In this document: positions 13,074 to 19,291 of the stretch, in pieces
Numbering within the stretch: the stretch's first letter is position 1
Layout of the letters: every line of letters starts with the position of its first letter
Source: JBBAFS01 sp041655255
Lineage (GTDB): Bacteria; Spirochaetota; Spirochaetia; Sphaerochaetales; Sphaerochaetaceae
Length of the DNA: 19,291 nucleotides
NCBI GenBank assembly: GCA_041655255.1
Contig: JBBAFS010000030.1
Span: 1 to 19,291 of the forward strand
Direction of reading: 5' to 3'
The notes under the pieces: generated by a model
Told to the model about the DNA's origin: nothing
The model's database searches: none
Seen by the model: the letters and a program-made list of their open reading frames with translations, nothing else
Made by a program: the position numbers and the translations under genes

Positions 13074-15461
13074 TTATATCAGACTCTTGTCATGAAACTC
13101 TTTTATCTCTTGATCACTTAACAGTGGCTCTTCCCCTGCAAATGGATCACTTTTCTCTTTGTACGGATATGATGCTCCAATTTTGGGGTGAAGCGCCAGT
13201 TTTTCTCGCTGTTTTAAGTCTTTGAGGAAGTTTCTTCGATAACTTCGCCCTCTTCCTTTTGGTCGGCTCTCTTTACTGTATTGGTTAGAGTAGTAACTAT
13301 AGTAGCGTGAACCAATAGAGCGACTTCTTGTAGAAGAGCCTATAACTCCATTAAAGACTACCCCTAAGATATTCTTATTAGCCAAATCGAGGTTGTACAG
13401 TAACTCTTTGAGCGCCATCTTCGTAGATATACCAGCACGGACGTTGATTACCATCCCATCGACATAGTGAGCTATTGCCATTAATTCACTAGCAAATACC
13501 AATGGTGGCGTATCAATAATAATATAATCGTACTGATCTCTTAGATCCTCTAACATCGCTTTAAATCGTGGAGAATTAAACACAGCAGATGGGTTTGGAG
13601 GGTGAGGTCCTACTGGCATTAAATGGAGTGTCGGGACATCTTTAAGTGGTTGAATAATCACTTCTTGTGCAATCGATCTTCGAGCAACTACATCGACAAG
13701 GCCCTTATTAGCTGGTGATATTCCAAAATAACTCAACAATTGAGGGAGGCGTAAATCTCCATCAATCAGTAATATTTTCAACCCATGCATCGCCATAGCA
13801 GTAGCAATATTAGCAGAGAGTGTTGTTTTACCCTCTCCCATCCCTGGGCTTGTAATGCTAAAGATTTTCAAATCATCATTCACAATCCCATATGAAATAC
13901 TATTAGCAACAAACTTATATCTTTCTGCTTCAAAAGAGAGAGGTGCATTGTACACAGATAATGAAGGAGATTGTTTTTCATACTCAAACTGCATTAAAGG
14001 GACCCAACCAAGTAGTGGTATGTGCGAACCAACAAGGCGTTTGAGCACCTCATCATCTTTTATTGTAACATCAATCATCTCAATAAACAGTGCTACAAGG
14101 ATACCTAAAGCAAGTCCTAATAATACTGCAACAGCGAGAATTAGCATCCTTTTGGGACTCACTGCAATAGGATTGCCACTGCGAGAGGTTGAAACTATTG
14201 CTTCATCAATAATAGTAACACTACGAGCTACAGCCTCTTCAGCAAATTTCACCTCTTCAAGAAGTTCCATAAGGCGCATACGCAAAGTTTCATATACTTG
14301 GACATCACGTTGCAAATCGAGTAGACGCCTCTCTAAGATAGGAAGACCTCCCAGCTCTTCAGTAAACGACGACTCGATGTGTTCAAGAACTTCTATTTGA
14401 GCCTCAGCTACCGCTTGTTGGTGGTATGCTTTACTTAATCGTTGTAGAGCCATTAACACAAAAGGATCATCACTTTGAGTCTCAAAGACCACCTTTCTCA
14501 CTTGGTCAAACAATGTTTTATTGATTTGGTTTAAAGCACTTTGTAATACAAACAACCGATCAGGAGATTCCCCTGCTCCTTGTTGAATTGATTCATACAA
14601 AATATATTCACGAAGTCGCTCTTTGTACCCGACTAAGATTGATAGAATCTCAGAGTTGGCATGCAGCTCTTCATAAGAGGGAGGAACTATATCAACTTGT
14701 GCTAAAGATTCAAATTCGATTTGAGAACTCAGTTTTGCCTCTTGGACTTCTAAAAACAGAGGTTCTCGGCGAAGTTGAAAGTAGGCGATCTTTTCAGAAA
14801 GGAGTTTACTCTTGTCAGAGAGTTGCATAATATTACTCTCTTCTCTGAATTTGGTAAGCTGATCCGTTGCCTCCACTAATTGCGCCATATTAAGTGGAAT
14901 TTGTCTTTGGATAAACTCTTTTTGGACACTTTTTGTGTTTCGGGCAATTTCTCCAAGTAGTTGGTTATAACTTTCGGCTAATGCATTAGCAAAATCTCGG
15001 GCAAATTCAGGGATTTTATCGGTGACTGTGATTCTCACAATGTTGGTATCTTTCACTGTTGAGACAGTGGTGCGTCCTTTCACATTACCCACTGCCCCAT
15101 TTGAACCATATGAGATGCCATCACTAGTTACATAATCGTCTAAGTTAAGACTCTGTAAGGCATTTTGGATGTTTGTCCGACTGAGTATAAACTCAACTTC
15201 AGTTGCAATTTTAGCTGTTCCTGGAGATAAGAGCATACTCTCTAAATCGTTACTCTTTTGAAGTGATTCAACTAAAATAGTTACCTCTGATTCATACATT
15301 GGTGTGGCATAGTATAAATACCCATAAGCTGCTCCCAAGACGAGGATAAAGACAGCAATAATCCATCCAAGACGAGTCTTTAAGATTTGAAACAACTCTT
15401 TCAGGCTCATCCCCTCTTGTTCGCTGTGCATCATTGCTTGATCGTAGTCATAGCTTTCCAT
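13074..15461 (-). CDS. Wzc-like polysaccharide co-polymerase with bacterial tyrosine kinase domain
   Basis: This 795-residue inner-membrane protein has the full Wzz plus BY-kinase layout. A short cytoplasmic N-terminus leads to TM1 (about 33-51), then a long periplasmic part with a Wzz domain and predicted coiled coils (roughly 60-430), and TM2 (about 438-458). The cytoplasmic kinase shows Walker A SPGMGEGKTT (about 538-547), Walker A' LLIDGDLR (about 561-568) and Walker B YIIIDTPP (about 641-648). A C-terminal tyrosine cluster, SRYYSYYSNQY (about 717-727), is the likely autophosphorylation site. Such proteins set chain length and gate export with the outer-membrane export protein, whose gene ends 15 bp upstream. 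GGGGAGG lies 9 bases before the ATG. No cognate Wzb-type phosphatase or glycosyltransferases are nearby. Confidence 0.95.
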   Translation of the reverse strand: MESYDYDQAMMHSEQEGMSLKELFQILKTRLGWIIAVFILVLGAAYGYLYYATPMYESEVTILVESLQKSNDLESMLLSPGTAKIATEVEFILSRTNIQNALQSLNLDDYVTSDGISYGSNGAVGNVKGRTTVSTVKDTNIVRITVTDKIPEFARDFANALAESYNQLLGEIARNTKSVQKEFIQRQIPLNMAQLVEATDQLTKFREESNIMQLSDKSKLLSEKIAYFQLRREPLFLEVQEAKLSSQIEFESLAQVDIVPPSYEELHANSEILSILVGYKERLREYILYESIQQGAGESPDRLFVLQSALNQINKTLFDQVRKVVFETQSDDPFVLMALQRLSKAYHQQAVAEAQIEVLEHIESSFTEELGGLPILERRLLDLQRDVQVYETLRMRLMELLEEVKFAEEAVARSVTIIDEAIVSTSRSGNPIAVSPKRMLILAVAVLLGLALGILVALFIEMIDVTIKDDEVLKRLVGSHIPLLGWVPLMQFEYEKQSPSLSVYNAPLSFEAERYKFVANSISYGIVNDDLKIFSITSPGMGEGKTTLSANIATAMAMHGLKILLIDGDLRLPQLLSYFGISPANKGLVDVVARRSIAQEVIIQPLKDVPTLHLMPVGPHPPNPSAVFNSPRFKAMLEDLRDQYDYIIIDTPPLVFASELMAIAHYVDGMVINVRAGISTKMALKELLYNLDLANKNILGVVFNGVIGSSTRSRSIGSRYYSYYSNQYSKESRPKGRGRSYRRNFLKDLKQREKLALHPKIGASYPYKEKSDPFAGEEPLLSDQEIKEFHDKSLI

Positions 15462-15476
15462 CTATCTATGCCTCCC

Positions 15477-17042
15477 CTATAAAGTAAATACTTCAGGTAC
15501 AGTTAATATGAGTGTTAAAATGCTAGTGACGAGTGTAACAATCGTTACTGTAGTCGCAAGCCTCATTCCATGTACCGCTTCAAATGTGGTGAGTTTCACG
15601 TTTATTACCGACTCGGGGGTAATAGGAGCATCTTTCTTTACTTTATTTCCATACTTATCGGTAATTGTATAAGAGCCACTACGGTTTTTAGCTGGATCAA
15701 AGCCACCTGCTAAGTTGATATAATAAGAAGCACTTTTATCTTCAATATAAGGGAAGGTTCCAGGTCTTAACACTCCACCTGTCACATTCACAAAGAGTTG
15801 GTTAAATGGGACAATAAGACGATCACCCTCTTGTAACACCAACGAAGAAGTTTCATCTCTATTTCCCATTAATATTGTTTGAATATCGATAGGTATGAAT
15901 TGGTTTGGTCGAATCAAGTAGGCCGAAGATAAATCACTCACTGTTGAAAAGTATTTCGCTATCTCTTTGAGCATTTCACCAATCGTCTCTTGAGGGTAAA
16001 ATTGGTAAAAGAGTCTACCTGAAGAGTTAAGAGCGCTCGTTGATGCATCACTTATATTCACAGCACCCTCAACTGAGATAGAGCGTGTAACAGGTGAAAG
16101 AGTATCGACATAGACTGTATCCATGTTTGACAGTTCTACCTTGTGAAAGTCCTCTTTGGTAACTCTCAGTACATCGAGCTTTCCACTCTCATCGCCTCCA
16201 TATCGACGAATAAGCACTGAAGAGGCATCACCACTAGGAAGAACTCCTTTAGCGTAGGAGTCTAATAAGCTCACTAGTTGTTCATCTTGTAGCAGTTGGT
16301 AAGTTCCACTACGCATCACTTCTCCAACAATAGAGACCACCCTTTTTGCTGGCACAAGAGTAATGACATCTCCTGGCATTACATACGGGTTTTGTGAAAG
16401 ATCTCCCTCTTTTAATGCAGAGTAGAGATCGTAATACGCGGTGGTACCGTCAGCTGACTCTATTTTTATATTTCGAGTAGAGGCTTTATCTGTGGCATGT
16501 GAAAGGACACTACTGAGTCGAGTTAATCCCCAAGCTGTAACTTCACGAGTTGAACTCACCTCACCTTTGACGGTGACGTGAAATGAACCAGTTCCTATCA
16601 AGGTGACTTTCGGCATGGAGAAGGGGTTGTACGTTAATAAGAGTTTTTCTATCTCATGAATAACTTGATCTAATGTTTTGTTTCTCCCTTCAATAGTTTC
16701 ATACGAAGGGATGATTACTCGATACGATCCATCAACTTGAATGATCATATTTTGTGGGCGATTACGCTCATCAACAAAAGAGAGTTCAATACGATCCCCA
16801 GGAGTAAGCGGATAAGAGACATTAGATATAGCTGCTAATACTTTAGCCTGGGTATCTAAGGCAGGAGTTTCGGTGAGAGCTAACTGGGATGAAAAACTCC
16901 TATTAATGGTACGTGCATCTACTGTGGCGGGCACTGATCCGTAATAGGGGGAACGGACAATAACAGAGTCGGCTGCAATCATTGGGAGAACTAAAAACAC
17001 GAGAAATGCACCAATAGCATACCGTTTTATCATTTGGTTCAT
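15477..17042 (-). CDS. SLBB-domain polysaccharide export protein (Wza-like)
   Basis: This 521-residue exported protein is the partner of the BY-kinase encoded 15 bp downstream. A signal peptide (MNQMIKR then hydrophobic to about 23, cleavage near MIA-ADS) precedes a poly-export domain (about 78-155, starting YPLTPGDRIELSF) and several SLBB-like units (SFHVTVKGEV near 153, RVVSIVGEVMRSGTY near 234, and FVNVTGGVLRPGTFPY with LAGGFDP toward the C-terminus). A hydrophobic helix (about 495-515) ends the protein, at the place where Wza has its outer-membrane helix. There is no lipobox cysteine, unlike E. coli Wza. The frame extends to a TTG at 17072, but the ATG at 17042 has AAGGAG 7 bases upstream and gives a proper signal peptide. 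Confidence 0.9.
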   Translation of the reverse strand: MNQMIKRYAIGAFLVFLVLPMIAADSVIVRSPYYGSVPATVDARTINRSFSSQLALTETPALDTQAKVLAAISNVSYPLTPGDRIELSFVDERNRPQNMIIQVDGSYRVIIPSYETIEGRNKTLDQVIHEIEKLLLTYNPFSMPKVTLIGTGSFHVTVKGEVSSTREVTAWGLTRLSSVLSHATDKASTRNIKIESADGTTAYYDLYSALKEGDLSQNPYVMPGDVITLVPAKRVVSIVGEVMRSGTYQLLQDEQLVSLLDSYAKGVLPSGDASSVLIRRYGGDESGKLDVLRVTKEDFHKVELSNMDTVYVDTLSPVTRSISVEGAVNISDASTSALNSSGRLFYQFYPQETIGEMLKEIAKYFSTVSDLSSAYLIRPNQFIPIDIQTILMGNRDETSSLVLQEGDRLIVPFNQLFVNVTGGVLRPGTFPYIEDKSASYYINLAGGFDPAKNRSGSYTITDKYGNKVKKDAPITPESVINVKLTTFEAVHGMRLATTVTIVTLVTSILTLILTVPEVFTL

Positions 17043-17087
17043 CCTTCTACTCCTTCTTGGTAACACAACCAATGTGGGGGACTTTCA

Positions 17088-17117
17088 AGTATACGTATCG
17101 CATTCACTCATCGTCAA
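17088..17117 (-). promoter_or_regulatory. Promoter of the polysaccharide export pair
   Basis: On the minus strand TTGACG (17117-17112) is followed after 18 bases by TATACT (17093-17088), each 5 of 6 to the sigma-70 consensus. The -10 is about 45 bases before the ATG, leaving a leader near 40 nt. Confidence 0.65.
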
Positions 17118-17141
17118 TGTCATAACAATGATAAAACCGTT

Positions 17142-17155
17142 TTCATTACAATGAA
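17142..17155. repeat. Inverted repeat TTCATT-AC-AATGAA upstream of the export promoter
   Basis: A perfect 6-bp-arm palindrome 24 bases upstream of the minus-strand -35. It resembles further TTTCAY/RTGAAA elements nearer the deoD gene and may be a shared regulator site. Confidence 0.45.
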
Positions 17156-17179
17156 TGCACCTTATTTAACATATATCAG

Positions 17180-17207
17180 CTTAAAACACCTTAAAACATG
17201 AAATGTT
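17180..17207. repeat. Tandem CTTAAAACA repeat and AACAT-GAA-ATGTT palindrome
   Basis: CTTAAAACA occurs twice with a 10-base period (17180-17188, 17190-17198), overlapping the perfect palindrome AACAT-GAA-ATGTT (17195-17207). One helical turn spacing is compatible with protein binding. No known site is recognised. Confidence 0.35.
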
Positions 17208-17291
17208 ACTAACTGGAGCTTGATGAGATGGTGAGATTCTTTACACCATTGTGATGTATTGAAGTACACACTTTGGTTCTGTTCTCTTGCA

Positions 17292-17347
17292 TTTCACCTC
17301 TCATTGTGAAACAGTGAAAGAGACAATATTTCATTATGAAAGAGGTG
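17292..17347 (+). promoter_or_regulatory. Palindrome-rich leader of deoD 2, possible operator and RBS-sequestering stem
   Basis: TTTCAC (17292-17297) pairs with GTGAAA (17306-17311), a second GTGAAA follows at 17314-17319, and TTTCAT-T-ATGAAA (17329-17341) is a perfect palindrome. CACCTCT (17295-17301) is also complementary to AGAGGTG (17341-17347), which is the ribosome-binding site of the gene. A weak promoter TTGTGA-17-TATTTC (17304-17332) would overlap these elements. Confidence 0.4.
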
Positions 17348-17353
17348 CAATAT

Positions 17354-18067
17354 ATGAAGACACCAACAGTTCACATCGGTGCAAAAAAAGGTGAGATTGC
17401 TGAGAGTATCTTACTTCCTGGTGATCCTCTACGAGCTCGATTTATTGCTGAAAACTTTTTAAGTAATCCCTCACTCTATTCCGAAGTTAGAGGAATGTGT
17501 GGTTATACCGGTCTATATAAAGGTGTAAAAGTGAGTGTTCAAGGAACAGGTATGGGAGCTCCTTCAATGGGAATCTACTCTCATGAATTAATTCATGCGT
17601 ATGATGTTAAGCGCCTTATTCGCATTGGCTCGGCTGGAGCACTCCAAGATCATTTACACCTAGGAGATGTGATTGCTGTTATGAGCGCCTCATATGATGC
17701 ACATTTCACATTACAATATAACCTTCCTGGCATTGTTGCACCCGCTGCATCATATCAGCTACTAAAAAAAGCAGACCAAGAAGCTCAAAAGGACAATATC
17801 ACCTTACACATGGGAAGTGTTCTTACCAGTGATGTCTTTTATAACAGAGACCCTCATATCCTTAGAACCTGGAGAGAGATGGGCCTTTTAGCTGTTGAGA
17901 TGGAAGCAGCTAGTCTCTACTTCCAAGCTCAATGGGCTCAAAGAGAAGCTTTAGCACTCTTAACCATTAGTGATCTCCCCTTTGGAGATGCAGAGATGAG
18001 CTCTTTAGAACGTGAGAGAAGTTTAACAACAATGATTACTTTGGCTTTAAATGTAGCTACTAAATAA
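17354..18067 (+). CDS. deoD: DeoD-type purine nucleoside phosphorylase, second copy
   Basis: This 237-residue enzyme is the more canonical of the two phosphorylases. It has VHIGAKKGEIAE and LLPGDPLRARFIAE at the N-terminus, R in VRGMCGYTGLYKG, RIGSAGA with the phosphate-binding Ser, VEMEAASLY with the full Glu-Met-Glu motif, and ISD (Ser203/Asp204 equivalents). The N-terminus resembles Bacillus DeoD. An upstream in-frame ATG at 17336 is rejected: the ATG at 17354 has GAGGTG 6 bases before it and gives the normal family length. It is separated by 24 bp from two CHR-family transporter genes with no terminator between, so the three, plus a gene running off the window, look like one operon. It is divergent from the polysaccharide export pair and may be controlled by the palindromes between them. 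Confidence 0.95.
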   Translation: MKTPTVHIGAKKGEIAESILLPGDPLRARFIAENFLSNPSLYSEVRGMCGYTGLYKGVKVSVQGTGMGAPSMGIYSHELIHAYDVKRLIRIGSAGALQDHLHLGDVIAVMSASYDAHFTLQYNLPGIVAPAASYQLLKKADQEAQKDNITLHMGSVLTSDVFYNRDPHILRTWREMGLLAVEMEAASLYFQAQWAQREALALLTISDLPFGDAEMSSLERERSLTTMITLALNVATK

Positions 18068-18091
18068 AACAACCTGTGCTGTGGAGAGTCT

Positions 18092-18676
18092 ATGCCAACA
18101 AAGAAACCTGATATGTCCAAAAAGCGATTGCTGTGGACGTTATTTAAAACCACCCTTACGATAAGCGCTTTTACCTTTGGAGGAGGATACGTCATTGTCC
18201 CCCTTATTCGAAAAACATTTGTTGAGAAATTACAATGGATTGATGAACATGAGATGATCGACCTCATCGCTGTTGCTCAATCTTCCCCTGGTCCCATTGC
18301 AGTAAACTCCTCTATTATTGTCGGGTATAAAGTGGGGGGTGTTATTGGTGCTTTTGCTACCCTTTTAGGAACAGTAACTCCACCACTGATTACCCTCACC
18401 CTCCTTTCGTATATCTACGAGATTGTCAAAAACAATGCCTATGTGCAAATGACATTTTATGGGATGAGTATTGGTGTTGCCATTGTCATTGTTGATGCTG
18501 TTCTTACTATGGCTAAAACAGTTCTTTCTGATAAAAAGTGGTTTCCTCTTGTTGTGATGATCTTAGCCTTTGTGGCAACCTACATCCTTCATATCAACAT
18601 TGTCCTCATTATTCTTAGCTGTGCAGCAATTGGTGCTTTGAGTATCCTCTTTGTTGCAAAAGAGGAGGCCAAATAA
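18092..18676 (+). CDS. chrA: CHR-family (chromate transporter) half protein 1
   Basis: This 194-residue membrane protein is a short-chain CHR domain protein. It shows the FTFGGGYVIVPLIRK motif near residue 27 and SSPGPIAVNSSIIVGYKVGG near residue 69, both typical of ChrA domains, with about six hydrophobic segments. Short-chain members work as pairs of separate N- and C-type halves, and a second half follows immediately. The family is named for chromate efflux, but in many anaerobes the real substrate of these pairs is unproven. GGAG lies 5 bases before the ATG. The stop TAA shares one base with the next ATG (TAATG), which gives tight coupling. Confidence 0.9.
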   Translation: MPTKKPDMSKKRLLWTLFKTTLTISAFTFGGGYVIVPLIRKTFVEKLQWIDEHEMIDLIAVAQSSPGPIAVNSSIIVGYKVGGVIGAFATLLGTVTPPLITLTLLSYIYEIVKNNAYVQMTFYGMSIGVAIVIVDAVLTMAKTVLSDKKWFPLVVMILAFVATYILHINIVLIILSCAAIGALSILFVAKEEAK

Positions 18677-19248
18677 TGGGTGTACTGCTACAACTGTTTT
18701 GGAGTTTTGTCCAAGTTGGACTTTTTAGTTTTGGTGGAGGATATGCCTCACTACCTCTGATTCAAGAACAAGTCGTGATGAAAAACGGATGGCTTACAGC
18801 TCAAGAGTTCACCGACGTCATTACTATGAGCCAAATGACTCCTGGCCCTATTGCATTAAATGCTGCCTCATTTGTAGGGGCAAAGACAGCTGGAATTCCA
18901 GGTTCCTTAGTAGCAACCTTTGGAAATGTCTTACCCCCATTAGTCATTGTCTTAATACTTGCTTGGATCTATTACCGCTATCGATCGCTGAAGGTAATGA
19001 AAGGTATTTTGTACGGCTTAAAACCAGCTATTGTTGCCTTAATAGCTTCAGCTGCATTAAGTATTTTACTGTTGGCACTCTTTAACGTACAACGCCTGGG
19101 TGAGATTAGTGATTACTCTTTGTATGCCATCATCTTATTTGTCATTGGCTTTGTGTTTAATTTTTTTAGAAAACCAAATCCGATTTATATCATTGTTGGT
19201 TCGGGTGTATTAACTCTGCTATTCTTCGTTATAGGGATTCCTATATGA
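18676..19248 (+). CDS. chrA: CHR-family (chromate transporter) half protein 2
   Basis: This 190-residue membrane protein is the partner half of the CHR pair. It has FSFGGGYASLPLIQEQ near residue 17 and SQMTPGPIALNAASFVGAKTAG near residue 51, with about six hydrophobic segments and an inside-outside topology expected to be opposite to the first half. It starts by one-base overlap with the first half, with GGAGG 7 bases upstream inside that gene. Its stop overlaps the start of the next frame by 4 nt. The two halves are probably made in equal amounts and form a heterodimer; chromate efflux is a family-level label and not shown here. Confidence 0.9.
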   Translation: MGVLLQLFWSFVQVGLFSFGGGYASLPLIQEQVVMKNGWLTAQEFTDVITMSQMTPGPIALNAASFVGAKTAGIPGSLVATFGNVLPPLVIVLILAWIYYRYRSLKVMKGILYGLKPAIVALIASAALSILLLALFNVQRLGEISDYSLYAIILFVIGFVFNFFRKPNPIYIIVGSGVLTLLFFVIGIPI

Positions 19249-19291
19249 GTAAAGCCCTACATCTTATCTACGGCGATGACCCTTTTAGTAT
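19245..19291 (+). CDS. Start of a coupled gene of unknown function (partial)
   Basis: An ATG overlaps the stop of the second CHR gene (ATGA) and opens a frame that runs off the window after 15 codons: MSKALHLIYGDDPFS. A weak AGGGA is 7 bases upstream. The fragment is too short to assign; LIYGDDPF slightly recalls the start of DNA polymerase III delta-type proteins, but this is no more than an impression. Confidence 0.5.
   Translation, partial: MSKALHLIYGDDPFS

Noticed and set aside
17043..17072. TTG-initiated extension of the export protein
   Set aside because: The ATG at 17042 has a well-spaced AAGGAG and restores a normal signal peptide; the extension would put a basic PRRSRR stretch before it.
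17180..17198. CTTAAAACA tandem repeat as the start of a CRISPR-like or mobile-element repeat
   Set aside because: Only two copies with no spacer structure, no terminal inverted repeats and no transposase or cas gene in the window.
17336..17353. Upstream in-frame ATG of deoD 2
   Set aside because: The ribosome-binding site GAGGTG falls inside this extension, and family alignment supports the start at 17354.

Overview
The window is chromosomal bacterial DNA, probably from a spirochaete close to Sphaerochaeta. The clearest clue is the substrate-binding protein signal sequence ending SLFAGGAKE without a lipobox cysteine, a style common in that group. Gene order, the DeoD-type phosphorylases and a Wza/Wzc-like export pair show an envelope with periplasm and a fermentative, nucleoside- and sugar-acid-using lifestyle. 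The assignment is an inference; no rRNA or tRNA gene is present.

Left part (1-5342). On the minus strand an enolase-superfamily sugar-acid dehydratase is coupled to a TctB-like small subunit of a tripartite tricarboxylate transporter; the rest of the transporter lies beyond base 1. These two genes look more AT-rich than the rest. A 202-bp divergent region with three inverted repeats separates them from a plus-strand pair: a LarA-family (nickel-pincer type) hydroxyacid racemase/epimerase homologue and 6-phosphogluconate dehydrogenase, closed by a strong terminator. Both sides fit sugar-acid (gluconate, galactonate or mannonate type) catabolism. An NAD(P)H-dependent FMN reductase follows as a single-gene unit with its own terminator.

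Middle (5343-12453). This is a complete purine-nucleoside uptake and salvage operon: BMP-family binding protein, two stem-loops, double-domain ABC ATPase, two permeases, a DeoD-type purine nucleoside phosphorylase and a nitroreductase, the last five genes joined by 1- or 4-nt overlaps. It meets head-on a minus-strand inosine/uridine-type nucleoside hydrolase; the two stop codons share the tetranucleotide TTAA. Import of nucleosides, phosphorolysis and hydrolysis are thus encoded side by side.

Right part (12508-19291). Two small tandem SHOCT-domain membrane proteins (57 and 87 aa; the 57-aa one is easily missed) precede, on the minus strand, a polysaccharide export pair (SLBB export protein, then Wzc-like Wzz/BY-kinase) with a good promoter. 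Divergent from it, across a 311-bp region rich in TTTCAY/RTGAAA palindromes, is a second, more canonical deoD followed by two short chromate-transporter-family (CHR) half proteins and the first 15 codons of another coupled gene.

No mobile element, CRISPR array or RNA gene was seen. The points most worth a second look are the LarA-family protein with Asp where the catalytic His174 is expected, the paired SHOCT genes, the divergence of the two phosphorylases, the tandem stem-loops in the ABC operon and the two palindrome-rich divergent promoter regions.
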